Source of the DNA: Streptosporangium sp. NBC_01756
GTDB taxonomy: Bacteria > Actinomycetota > Actinomycetes > Streptosporangiales > Streptosporangiaceae
Direction: 5' to 3'
Assembly (NCBI RefSeq): GCF_035917975.1
Contig: NZ_CP109130.1
Span: forward strand, 7,626,001 to 7,690,000
Length of the DNA stretch: 64,000 nucleotides
The notes below the pieces were generated by a model. The model searched no databases and was not told where the DNA came from. It worked only from the letters and a program-made list of their open reading frames with translations. A program made the translations under genes and the position numbers. Below are positions 31,078 through 39,525 of the stretch, in pieces. How positions within the stretch are numbered: the stretch's first letter is position 1; every line of letters starts with the position of its first letter.

Positions 31078-32840
31078 GCGTCGACGATCTCCTCACGACG
31101 GCTACGGCAGAGCAGCGGCCCTTCGAGGAGATCGACGTGGCCGCCGGGGCCCGCGAGCTGGTCACCGGACTCCTGGCCCACCCGTGGGGGCAGGTCTCGG
31201 CCTCGCCGTACGAGACCGGACGCATGGTCGGCCTGGCCCCGTGGCTGGCCGGGCACGCCGAACGGCTCGACTTCCTGCTGGCCACCCAGCGATCGGACGG
31301 CGGCTGGGGCGCTCCCGACGGCTACGACCTCGTTCCCACGCTGAGCGCCACCGAGGCGCTCCTGGCGGAACTGCGCCGTGAGCCCGCAGGTCCGGGCCGG
31401 GCCGTGCTGGCCGGAGCCGCGCACCGGGGTGTCGGGATGCTGCGTCGCCGGTCGCGCCCGGACAGCGGTCCGGCCCTGCCCGACATGCCGGCGATCGAGC
31501 TCATCGTTCCCTCCCTGGTCTCCCTGATCAACGGGCACCTGGAGGCGGAGGGGAGCAGCGAGCGGCTGGAGCTTCCCGCGGGTATGAACGGCGTGAAACT
31601 GTCGGTGATCCGGGCACGGATGGCGTCGGGCGCGGAGGTCCCGCAGAAACTGCTGCACGCGCTGGAGGTGGTGGGCGAGGCGGCGGACAAGGCGTCCGGT
31701 GTCGTTCCCAGCCCGATCGCGAAGACCTGGGGGTCGCCCGAGGCGACCGGGGAGGCCGGTGCGCCGGGCTCTCCGGCCGAGGCCGTCGCCACGATCGGGG
31801 CGTCGCCCGCGGCCGGTGCCGCGTGGCTCGGTACGGCGGGCGAGTCCGACCCGGCCGATCCGGTGCGGCGGTATCTGGAGAAGGTCGTAGCCGGATTCGG
31901 CGGGCCGGTGCCGTGCGCCCTCCCCGTAACCGTGTTCGAGCGCGGCTGGACGTTGAGCTGGCTGCGGCGCGCCGGTATCCCCGTGGACGTGCCGCCGGAG
32001 CTGGTGAAGAGCCTGGACGACGGGGTCGGTCCGGTGGGAGGGCCGGCGGGGCCGGGGCTCCCGCCGGACGCCGACACCACCTCGGTCGCCCTGTACGCGC
32101 TGACGTTGCTCGGGGTTGCCCGCGAGCCCGATGCCCTGTGGGCGTACGAGACGGACACCCACTTCTGCACCTGGCCCGGGGAGGAGGGAGCCTCACCGAC
32201 GGTCAACGCGCACGTGCTCGACGCCTTCGGTGCGTATCTGAGGCGTGACGCCGGTGCCGTACCGCGCTACGCGGAGGCTGTGGACAAGCTGTCGGCGTGG
32301 TTGTGCGGCTGCCAGGAAGCGGAGGGGAACTGGCTGGATCGCTGGCACGCCTCGCCGTACTACGCGACGGCCTGCTGCTCGCTCGCGCTGGATGAATACG
32401 GCGGAGCGGGGTCGGAGGGCGCGGTGCGCAGAGCCGTGCGCTGGGTGCTCGACAGCCAGCGTGCGGATGGATCCTGGGGCCGGTGGGAGGGGACGGCGGA
32501 GGAGACCGCCTACGCGTTGCAGACCCTGCTGCTGACCGGTGCGGCGGGTGAGGAGGGCCGGCTGGAGGCGGTGGAGCGCGGGTATCGCTTCCTGCTGGGG
32601 GCGGTCGCCGGGCGCGGCGCGCCGACGGACGCTCCGGCGCTCTGGCACGACAAGGACCTGTATCTACCTGCGGCGATCGTCAGGGCGGCGATCCTGGGGG
32701 CACTGCACCTGGCGGGGCATGCTCTCCGTGCTCCACGGCCGGATCGCCCGGGCGCGGTAATCGGCGGTCATCGGAATTCGGCAGGAGAACTTTATTTTAC
32801 AAAAAGGACAAATAGTCACATCTGTCCGATGTCGCCTTGA
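31074..32840 (+). CDS. Class II terpene cyclase with DADTT acid motif
   Basis: 588 residues from a GTG overlapping the upstream stop. Alpha-barrel repeats and QW motifs are clear: FLLATQRSDGGWGAPDGYDL and WVLDSQRADGSWGRWEG. A CPS-like middle (VFERGWTLSWLRRAGI) and WPGEEGASPTVNAHVLDAFG support a copalyl-diphosphate-synthase-type fold. The protonating motif reads D332-A-D334-T335-T336 instead of DxDD: the middle Asp, the general acid, is kept and the last Asp is Thr. The C-terminal 40 residues look non-conserved. It should cyclise geranylgeranyl or farnesyl diphosphate without losing diphosphate. No prenyl diphosphate synthase is in the window. Confidence 0.85.
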   Translation: MSVDDLLTTATAEQRPFEEIDVAAGARELVTGLLAHPWGQVSASPYETGRMVGLAPWLAGHAERLDFLLATQRSDGGWGAPDGYDLVPTLSATEALLAELRREPAGPGRAVLAGAAHRGVGMLRRRSRPDSGPALPDMPAIELIVPSLVSLINGHLEAEGSSERLELPAGMNGVKLSVIRARMASGAEVPQKLLHALEVVGEAADKASGVVPSPIAKTWGSPEATGEAGAPGSPAEAVATIGASPAAGAAWLGTAGESDPADPVRRYLEKVVAGFGGPVPCALPVTVFERGWTLSWLRRAGIPVDVPPELVKSLDDGVGPVGGPAGPGLPPDADTTSVALYALTLLGVAREPDALWAYETDTHFCTWPGEEGASPTVNAHVLDAFGAYLRRDAGAVPRYAEAVDKLSAWLCGCQEAEGNWLDRWHASPYYATACCSLALDEYGGAGSEGAVRRAVRWVLDSQRADGSWGRWEGTAEETAYALQTLLLTGAAGEEGRLEAVERGYRFLLGAVAGRGAPTDAPALWHDKDLYLPAAIVRAAILGALHLAGHALRAPRPDRPGAVIGGHRNSAGELYFTKRTNSHICPMSP

Positions 32841-32967
32841 GGGTATTTGAGGTCATTGCTAAGGTTCTCCGGGTGTGGCGAGGGATGTAGCCATTTGTGC
32901 GATATGGCGTTGAGTGATTCACACGCATTAATCGCTGTAAGACGTACATGATTTTACTTTCACCAGG

Positions 32968-35448
32968 ATGGGTGCTATGCGCTTGCGTAACGCGCGTTTG
33001 CGGACCAAGGTCACGGCACTGCTGGTGTCACTTACCGCTCTGTGGGCGTTCACCGCATGGGTGACGGTGCGCGAGGGATTGAACATGCTGGGGGTGGCCA
33101 CCCTCAACTCGGGCGTCTCCGACCCGAGCGTCGAGTTGGTGTCGCAGTTGCAGGCCGAGCGGCGGCTCACCCTGATCGCACTGGGCGATCCCGCCACGGA
33201 CTCCCAGCGGCGCGGGCCGCTGAACGCCCAGCGTGAGCGCACCGACTCGGTCGGCGCGCGCCTGCGCGAACTCGTCGGCGGCAGCAGCGTGCGGCTGATG
33301 GCGAGCGAGGCGCTCGACCAGCGGCTCGGCGAGGTCTTCCAGCAGCTGGACGGCCTGAGCTCGGTCCGCAAGTCGATCGACCTCGGCCGTCTGGACCGGC
33401 TCCGGGCCGCTGCGACGTTCACCCAGATCATCGACTCCGTCTACTCCGTCTATGACTCGCTCGCCACGCTGGACGACGACGCGATCGCCAAGGACACCCG
33501 CACGTTCATCCAACTGAGCCGGGCCCGGGAGATGTTCGCCCAGGAAGACGCCCTGGTGGCGGGTGCCCTGACCGAGGGCCGGCTCACCGGCGCCGAGCGT
33601 GTCCTGTTCACCCAGATCGTTGGTACGCAGCGCTTCCTCACCGCCCAGGCGGTGGCCGAGCTGCCCCCGAGCGACCGTGCCGCCTACCAGCGCCTGGCCT
33701 CCAGCGAGGCGTTCGTCCGGGTGCGCAGCATGGAGGACTGGATGCTTCAGGGGCCGCAGGCCGAACTGGCCGGATCCGTGGACATCAGGCGGTGGAGTGC
33801 TGTCTCCCAGCCCGCGCTGTCACAACTGAACGAGGTGGTGCTGGCGGGCGGCGCCGGCGTGGTCGAGCGTGCCACCCCGGTGGCGACCGGCGTCATCGTC
33901 CGGCTCGTGCTGGCCGGCGGTCTAGGACTTTTCGCCGTCATCGCCTCGATCGTCCTGTCCATCACCACCGCACGGGCCCTGATCCAGCAGCTGGACAAGC
34001 TGCGGGTCGCCGCCTGGGAGCTCGCCAACGAGCGGCTGCCCTCGGTGGTGGAGCGGATCGGTCACGGGCAGGAGGTGGACCTCGCGGCCGAGGCGCCGCC
34101 GCTGCAGTTCGGCGACGACCAGATCGGCCACGTCGGCCAGGCGTTCAACGCCGTGCAGAAGACCGCGATCAAGGTCGCGGCCGAGCAGGCCCAGCTCCGG
34201 CGGGACATCGCCGACATCCTGCGCAACCTCGCCCGCCGTACCCAGTCGCTCGTCCACCGCCAGCTCAGCGTGCTCGACGTGATGGAGCGGCGGGAGAACG
34301 ACCCGCAGGACCTGCGGGATCTCTTCCGGCTCGACCACCTGGCCACCCGCATGCGTCGCTACGCCGAGAACCTCCTCGTCCTGTCCGGTGCGGCGCCCGG
34401 CCGCGCGTGGCGCGACTCGGTCCCGATGATCGACGTGGTCCGCGGCTCGCTGGCCGAGATCGAGGACTACACCCGGGTGGACGTGCTTCCCCTGGGAGAC
34501 GCGGCGCTGGACGGACGCGCCGTGAGCGATGTCATCCACCTGGTCGCCGAGCTGGTCGAGAACGCCGCCTCCTTCTCCCCGCCCTACACGACGGTGCAGG
34601 TCAGCGGGAGCGTCGTGGCCCACGGATACGCGCTGGAGATCGAGGACCGGGGCCTGGGCATGAGCCCGGAGGACATCACCCGCGCCAACGAGCGGATCGC
34701 CAACCCCCCCGAGCTCAAGCTGTCGGGCAACGCCCGCCTCGGACTGTACGTCGTCAGCCGGCTGGCCGAACGGCACGAGGTCCGGGTGACGTTCAAGATC
34801 TCCCCGTACGGCGGCACGACGGTCGTCGTCCTCATCCCGCAGGACCTGATCACCGAGCAGGCGGGGCCCGAGACCGCGCTCAGCGTCCCGCAGGCCCGTA
34901 CCGCGGGTGCGGACGCCCTGCCCACAGGCCATCGGCGGGGCGCCGGACCGCTGGAGATCACCGGCGGCGGCGCTTCGGCCCGGACCCTGGCCGGAGACCC
35001 CGACGGTGAGCCGTTCGACAGGCCGTTCGACAGGGCGGACACCTCCGTGCGGGACGACCTGCACGGGACGCCGCCGCAGACCCGGACACCCACCCGGAGC
35101 CCGGCCCCGCGGGACGGGGCGGCCAGACCGGTCGCGGACCGTTCCGCGTCCGCGGAGGTCTCCGGCGCCCTCGCCGCCCCGTCGCCCACGCTCATGCCTC
35201 CCCCTGACACCAGTCACACGCCCGGGGGACTGCCGCGGCGCGTCCCCCAGACCCACCTCGCCGCCCCACTGCAGGACGACGAGCCGTCGGCCGCGCCCGC
35301 GCCCGCGGACGACGACGAGCGCTCGCCGGAGGAGATCCGCGCGGCCATGGCGTCCTTCCAGAGCGGCACACGTCGCGGCCGGTCCGAGGCGGCGCATCTG
35401 CTCGAACGGGACGGTGATCCCGCGATCGACGGAGAACCCCGCATGTGA
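32968..35448 (+). CDS. cvnA: Conservon sensor protein CvnA: nitrate/nitrite-sensing-domain histidine kinase-like
   Basis: 826 residues (an ATG at 32977 is an equally good start). Order: TM helix at about 14-33 (VTALLVSLTALWAFTAWVTV); an extracytoplasmic helical NIT-like domain to about 300; TM helix at about 308-332 (LVLAGGLGLFAVIASIVLSI); HAMP-like linker; a coiled region; an HATPase domain at about 510-625 (VIHLVAELVENAASFSPP, RGLGMSPEDI, NARLGLYVVSRLA). A disordered Pro-rich tail of about 200 residues follows. No phospho-acceptor His box is obvious, as in other CvnA proteins. It heads the cvnABCD set and starts 127 bases after the terpene cyclase. Confidence 0.9.
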   Translation: MGAMRLRNARLRTKVTALLVSLTALWAFTAWVTVREGLNMLGVATLNSGVSDPSVELVSQLQAERRLTLIALGDPATDSQRRGPLNAQRERTDSVGARLRELVGGSSVRLMASEALDQRLGEVFQQLDGLSSVRKSIDLGRLDRLRAAATFTQIIDSVYSVYDSLATLDDDAIAKDTRTFIQLSRAREMFAQEDALVAGALTEGRLTGAERVLFTQIVGTQRFLTAQAVAELPPSDRAAYQRLASSEAFVRVRSMEDWMLQGPQAELAGSVDIRRWSAVSQPALSQLNEVVLAGGAGVVERATPVATGVIVRLVLAGGLGLFAVIASIVLSITTARALIQQLDKLRVAAWELANERLPSVVERIGHGQEVDLAAEAPPLQFGDDQIGHVGQAFNAVQKTAIKVAAEQAQLRRDIADILRNLARRTQSLVHRQLSVLDVMERRENDPQDLRDLFRLDHLATRMRRYAENLLVLSGAAPGRAWRDSVPMIDVVRGSLAEIEDYTRVDVLPLGDAALDGRAVSDVIHLVAELVENAASFSPPYTTVQVSGSVVAHGYALEIEDRGLGMSPEDITRANERIANPPELKLSGNARLGLYVVSRLAERHEVRVTFKISPYGGTTVVVLIPQDLITEQAGPETALSVPQARTAGADALPTGHRRGAGPLEITGGGASARTLAGDPDGEPFDRPFDRADTSVRDDLHGTPPQTRTPTRSPAPRDGAARPVADRSASAEVSGALAAPSPTLMPPPDTSHTPGGLPRRVPQTHLAAPLQDDEPSAAPAPADDDERSPEEIRAAMASFQSGTRRGRSEAAHLLERDGDPAIDGEPRM

Positions 35449-35553
35449 CACCAGTGATGATCTCGATTCGCGCGGGCCGCCCGGTGCCGACGAGCCGCCG
35501 GACGCCGGTGACCCAACACCCGTCGGCGGAAAGTCGGCAGAAAGAGGACAATA

Positions 35554-35982
35554 GTGGTGCAGGGAACAGGATCTTTCACCGACCTGGCCTGGTTGCTGGA
35601 CGACCTGGTCGTGCGCGTGGGGGAGGCCGAGCACGCGATCGTCTTCTCCTCCGACGGGCTGCTGCTGGCGGCATCGGAGGGGTTCGAGCAGGCCGACGCC
35701 GAGCACCTGGCCGCCGTGGGATCGGCGATCCAGAGTCTGGGGCGGGGGGTCAGTGACCGGGTCGAGGGCGGCGCGGTGCGGCAGACCATCATCGAGATGC
35801 GGTCGGCCTACCTGGTCGTGAGCGCGGCCGGGCAGGGGGCCTGCCTGGCGGTGCTCTGCGCGCACGAGGCCGATGTCGGCCTGGTCGCCTACGAGATGGC
35901 CATGCTCGTCACCCGGGTCGGCCAGTACCTCACCTCGCCCGCGCGAACGGCGCAGGCCGCCATGGACGACGCCCCGCGATGA
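35554..35982 (+). CDS. cvnB: Conservon roadblock/LC7 domain protein CvnB
   Basis: 142 residues from a GTG behind AGAGGA. The roadblock/LC7 fold is shown by FTDLAWLLDDLVVRVGEAEH, AIVFSSDGLLLAASEGF, and VVSAAGQGACLAVLCAHEAD. In Streptomyces conservons, CvnB binds CvnD and CvnA at the membrane and acts like a GTPase-activating or scaffold protein. Its stop overlaps cvnC (ATGA). Confidence 0.93.
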   Translation: MVQGTGSFTDLAWLLDDLVVRVGEAEHAIVFSSDGLLLAASEGFEQADAEHLAAVGSAIQSLGRGVSDRVEGGAVRQTIIEMRSAYLVVSAAGQGACLAVLCAHEADVGLVAYEMAMLVTRVGQYLTSPARTAQAAMDDAPR

Positions 35983-36365
35983 ACCCCGCCGAAGAGCATC
36001 CCGACACGCAGTGGGTGGGTGAGGAGGCCGGGCCGATCGTCCGGCCCTACATCCTCACCCGGGGCAGGACCGAACCGGCCCAGGGCAGGTTCGACCTCAT
36101 CACCCTGGCAGTGAGTGTCCGCTCCGCCGTCCCGAGGGAGAGCGGGCTCGATCCGGAGTGCCTGGCCATCGTGCGGTTCTGCCTGCTGCCCCAGTCGGTC
36201 GCGGAGATCGCCGCACACATGAACCTTCCGGCAGGCACCATCCGTGTCCTGCTCAGTGACCTGCTCGACCAGGGATTCATCGCCCTGCAGGAACCCCATT
36301 CGGAGACGGACATGCACGACGAGAGGCTTTACAGGGCGGTGCTCAATGGACTCCGCGCACTCTAG
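35979..36365 (+). CDS. cvnC: Conservon DUF742 protein CvnC
   Basis: 128 residues. The DUF742 signature is seen in GPIVRPYILTRGRTEP, ECLAIVRFCLLPQSVAEIAA, and the winged-helix-like MNLPAGTIRVLLSDLLDQGF, ending HDERLYRAVLNGLRAL. It overlaps cvnB by 4 bases and cvnD by 20 bases, so B, C and D are translated as a unit. The molecular role of CvnC is not settled; it associates with the other Cvn proteins. Confidence 0.93.
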   Translation: MNPAEEHPDTQWVGEEAGPIVRPYILTRGRTEPAQGRFDLITLAVSVRSAVPRESGLDPECLAIVRFCLLPQSVAEIAAHMNLPAGTIRVLLSDLLDQGFIALQEPHSETDMHDERLYRAVLNGLRAL

Positions 36366-36948
36366 CCGTGACGCCGGGCAGGTCAGACTGCCCAAGGCGA
36401 TCAAAATCCTGGTGGCCGGAGGCTTCGGGGCCGGTAAGACCACCCTGGTCGGCGCGGTCTCCGAGATCGAGCCGCTGCGCACCGAGGAGACGCTGACCAA
36501 CCGGGGTCTCGGCATCGACGACCTGTCCGGGGTGGAGGCCAAGCAGACGACCACGGTCGCGATGGACTTCGGCCGCATCACCATCGGCGACGACTACCGG
36601 CTCTACCTGTTCGGTACCCCCGGGCAGGAACGGTTCTGGTTCCTCTGGGACGAGCTGGCGCTGGGCGCGCTGGGGGCGGTCGTCCTGGCCGACACCCGCA
36701 GGCTGGCCGACTGCTTCCCCTCCCTCGACTACTTCGAGCGGCGCGAGACGCCCTTCGTCGTCGCGGTCAACTGCTTCGACGGGGCCCGCCGCTACGACCT
36801 CGACGAGGTCCGGCTCGGCCTGACCCTCCATCCCGACATCCCCGTCGTGCTCTGCGACGCCCGCAGCCGGGAGTCCGGCAAGGAGGTGCTGATCGCCCTC
36901 GTGGAGCACGCGATGAGGATGCGTCTCGGTACGGCGTCGGTGACCTGA
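36346..36948 (+). CDS. cvnD: Conservon Ras-like GTPase CvnD
   Basis: 200 residues from the ATG at 36346. P-loop GGFGAGKTT (about 26-34), switch region TTVAMDFGRI, the G3-like FGTPGQERFWFLWDEL, and VAVNCFDGA in the position of NKxD. It is a small GTPase resembling MglA/Ras. CvnD cycles GTP and GDP with CvnB as partner, forming the G-protein-like complex with CvnA. The 36949-37160 stretch after it contains nothing I can assign. Confidence 0.93.
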   Translation: MDSAHSSRDAGQVRLPKAIKILVAGGFGAGKTTLVGAVSEIEPLRTEETLTNRGLGIDDLSGVEAKQTTTVAMDFGRITIGDDYRLYLFGTPGQERFWFLWDELALGALGAVVLADTRRLADCFPSLDYFERRETPFVVAVNCFDGARRYDLDEVRLGLTLHPDIPVVLCDARSRESGKEVLIALVEHAMRMRLGTASVT

Positions 36949-37160
36949 CCCCCGTTCCCCGGGGACCGTGCGGACCTCGGGGCGGACACCGATCCCTCGC
37001 AGGAGCATGCACCGTCCGCTGAATGGGCGAGGCCGTCTGCAATCTGCCGCTTCGGCATGGCCCGGAGCGCGGCCTTGCCGGGCGCCACTCTGCGAGGCGC
37101 CGTGGTGTGGGCTCCGAAGCCTCCGACCCGCCTGAAGACACGCCCTGGTGCGCCGTCGGT

Positions 37161-37181
37161 CATTCCCTCCGGGGAATTGTC
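37161..37181. promoter_or_regulatory. XRE operator, copy 1 (before SnoaL-like gene)
   Basis: A 21-base element starting CATTCC and ending GGGAATTGTC. It matches 17 of 21 bases of the element at 38432-38452, with identical spacing and a palindromic ATTCC...GGAAT core. It lies 60 bases upstream of the GTG at 37242. The likely binder is the XRE regulator encoded between the two copies. Confidence 0.65.
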
Positions 37182-37241
37182 GGGTGGAGGCCCTTTCTCG
37201 CAAGGTGAGGGGTACACAGACCCGCCGACCGAGGAGAAACG

Positions 37242-37664
37242 GTGACCGACATCGACGCACAGGAACTGGCCGGCCGCTACATCGCGCTCTGGAACGAGCC
37301 GGACGCCGGGCTGCGCCGAAAGGCGATCGAGGAGGTGTGGGCCGGGGACGGGGCCCACATCCTCCAGCCGCCCCAAGAGATCCGGGAGGTTGCCGCGGGG
37401 CTGGGCTTCGACTCCACCACCCTTGAGGCCCACGGGTACGACGAGATCGAAGTGCGGGTGGTGCGCTCCTACGAGAAGTTCGTCGCTCCCGGGGGGTTCT
37501 TCTTCCGTCCCCGCGGCGACGCCCTCCGGCTGCACGACGTCGTCAAGTTCACCTGGGAGATGGTGCCCGCCGGGGGAGACGAGGCGGTGGGCGGCGGCCT
37601 GGAGGTGCTCGTGCTCGGCGAGGACGGCCGTATCACCGCCGACTACATGTTCCCCGGGCTCTGA
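37242..37664 (+). CDS. SnoaL-like / NTF2-fold protein
   Basis: 140 residues from a GTG with GAGGAGA in front. NTF2-like features: AGRYIALWNEPDAGLRRKAI, EEVWAGDGAHILQPP, and LEVLVLGEDGRITADYMFPG. Small ligand-binding or isomerase fold. The 21-base element upstream is shared with the LLM oxidoreductase gene on the other side of the XRE regulator, so all three genes probably form one regulon. Confidence 0.8.
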   Translation: MTDIDAQELAGRYIALWNEPDAGLRRKAIEEVWAGDGAHILQPPQEIREVAAGLGFDSTTLEAHGYDEIEVRVVRSYEKFVAPGGFFFRPRGDALRLHDVVKFTWEMVPAGGDEAVGGGLEVLVLGEDGRITADYMFPGL

Positions 37665-37682
37665 CGGGCCGGCCGCCGCGGC

Positions 37683-38408
37683 TCACCCGGCCAGCAGCGC
37701 CGCCGTGGCCGCGTCGGCGGGCAGGAACGCCTCCAGTTTCAGCTCCGCCACGGTCACGTCGAGCGCGGTCGCGAACGTCGTGATCGTGGTCGTCAGCCGC
37801 AGTTCGCCGCGCGCCGAGCGCAGCCGTACCGGGACGGCGAACCCCACGTGGTCGGGGCCCGGCGCGGAGTGCGGCACATAGCCGGACAGCTCCTCGTACA
37901 GGTCGTCCCGGGGGATGCGGTCGAGGATGTGCTGCGCCCACTGCTCCAGGTTGACGATTCGCGCCGCCAGGCCCTCCGGGTGCAGGGCGAGGCGCAGCAC
38001 GTTGACCGGCGGGCGCAGCAGGTGCTCCGCCACGCCCTCGGTGAGCAGGCCGAACGCGTCGTTGGCGAGCACCAGCTCGTGCCGCGCGTCCACGACGATC
38101 GCGGGGTAGGGCAGGTGCCCGGTCAGGATGTGCCCCAGCGCGGTGCGCACGTGCTCCAGGCCGGGGTCGTCGAGCGGGGTCTGCGGGTAGACCGGGGCGT
38201 AGCCGGCCGAGAGCAGGAGCTCGTTGCGCTCCCTCAGCGGCAACTCCATCGACTCGCTGAGCCGTACCACCATGGACCGGCCGGGCCGGGAGCGGCCGCT
38301 CTCCATGAAGCTGAGGTGGCGTTGCGTCGTGCCCGCGCGCAGGGCGAGGTCCAGCTGGCTGAGACGGCGGTGCTGCCGGATCGAGCGCAGGGCATGGGGG
38401 AAGTCCAT
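37683..38408 (-). CDS. XRE regulator with MmyB-like ligand-binding domain
   Basis: 241 residues. The helix-turn-helix is at 5-60 (LRSIRQHRRLSQLDLALRAG, then LSFMESGRSRPGRSMVVRLS). The MmyB-like C-terminal domain follows, a PAS-like module binding fatty acids in known members: YAPVYPQTPLDDPGLEHVRT, HLPYPAIVVDARHELVLAND, NVLRLALHPEGLAARIVN and VPVRLRSARGELRLTTTITT. It sits between an SnoaL-like gene and an LLM oxidoreductase, and an identical-format operator lies in front of each. It is probably autoregulated through the element at 38432-38452. Confidence 0.9.
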   Translation of the reverse strand: MDFPHALRSIRQHRRLSQLDLALRAGTTQRHLSFMESGRSRPGRSMVVRLSESMELPLRERNELLLSAGYAPVYPQTPLDDPGLEHVRTALGHILTGHLPYPAIVVDARHELVLANDAFGLLTEGVAEHLLRPPVNVLRLALHPEGLAARIVNLEQWAQHILDRIPRDDLYEELSGYVPHSAPGPDHVGFAVPVRLRSARGELRLTTTITTFATALDVTVAELKLEAFLPADAATAALLAG

Positions 38409-38431
38409 TCTCCTAGTGTGCCGGACTTGTC

Positions 38432-38452
38432 CATTCCTTGGAGGGAATTGTC
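38432..38452. promoter_or_regulatory. XRE operator, copy 2 (before LLM gene and regulator)
   Basis: Second copy of the 21-base CATTCC...GGGAATTGTC element, in the 75-base gap between the divergent XRE and LLM genes. It overlaps the position expected for both promoters. Confidence 0.65.
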
Positions 38453-38483
38453 GTCATTCCCGGAACGGAGCACGATCCGTCCC

Positions 38484-39434
38484 ATGAACACGCGACTGGG
38501 AGTCCTGCTCCCCACCAACCACCATCAGTGGGACGACGCCCGGCGGCTGGCCGACTTCGGCGTCCGCGCCGAGCGGCTCGGCTACGACTCGGTCTGGGCC
38601 AACGACACACTGATCGGTCCGCGGATCGAGCCGCTGGCCATGCTCGCCGCCCTCGCGCCGGTGACCGAACGCGTCACGCTCGGCACCGCGGTGCTGCTGC
38701 CCGCCTTCCGCCGTCCGGTCACGACCGCGCAGGAGCTCGCCTCCGTCGACCACCTGTCGGCCGGGCGGCTGGTCGTCACCGTGGGCGCGGGCTTCCCCGG
38801 CCGATCGGAGATCGAGTACGCGGTGTCGGAGGTGCCGTGGGAGCGCCGATTCGGCCGGCTGGACGACACGGTGGCCCTGTGGCGGGCGCTGTGGGCGGGC
38901 GAGCGGACCTACCACGGCAAGGTGCTGAGCTTCGACGAGCTGCCCGCGTCCACGCCCTCCTACCGGCCCGGCGGGCCGCAGATCTGGCTGGGCGGGGCGA
39001 GCCCGTCGGCGCTGGAGCGCACCGGCCGGCTCTACGACGGATGGCTGCCCTACCCGCCCGACCCCGCCGACTACCGGACGGGCCTCACGGCGGTACGGCA
39101 CGCCGCGACGTCGGCGGGGCGTCCTGCGGACGCGGTCGCTCCGGCGCTGTTCGTCACGGTGCTGGTCACCGACGACGTGGCAGGGGGAGAACGGCAGCTC
39201 GACGCCTACTGCCGGACCACCTACGGCCTGCCGTACGAGACGGTGCGGACGATCCAGGCGATGGTCGCGGGCCCGGCCGAGCAGGTGGCCGCCACCCTGG
39301 CCCGCTACGCGGAGGCGGGCGCGGAGCACGTGGTCTGCCGCATCGCGGCCCCCACCCTCGACGCGCAGCTCGACCAGCTGGAGCTCATCGCCGGGATCAC
39401 CCGCCCGGCGGCCGGGCAGCCGTCCGGCCACTGA
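38484..39434 (+). CDS. LLM class flavin/F420-dependent oxidoreductase
   Basis: 316 residues from an ATG at 38484. Luciferase-like TIM barrel: RLGVLLPTNHHQWDDARRLA, FGVRAERLGYDSVWANDTLI, TERVTLGTAVLLPAFRRPVT, HLSAGRLVVTVGAGFPGRSE and QIWLGGASPSALERTGRLYD. The sequence type is that of F420-dependent members common in actinomycetes, but cofactor choice cannot be proven. It is divergent from the MmyB-type XRE regulator and probably controlled by it. Confidence 0.88.
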   Translation: MNTRLGVLLPTNHHQWDDARRLADFGVRAERLGYDSVWANDTLIGPRIEPLAMLAALAPVTERVTLGTAVLLPAFRRPVTTAQELASVDHLSAGRLVVTVGAGFPGRSEIEYAVSEVPWERRFGRLDDTVALWRALWAGERTYHGKVLSFDELPASTPSYRPGGPQIWLGGASPSALERTGRLYDGWLPYPPDPADYRTGLTAVRHAATSAGRPADAVAPALFVTVLVTDDVAGGERQLDAYCRTTYGLPYETVRTIQAMVAGPAEQVAATLARYAEAGAEHVVCRIAAPTLDAQLDQLELIAGITRPAAGQPSGH

Positions 39435-39525
39435 GCGCGGATCCGGATTCCGGAGACCCACCTGGCCGGAATCCACCTGCGAGGCTCATCTTGTGAATCC
39501 GAAGCCTCCAGACCGGCCGACGCCC

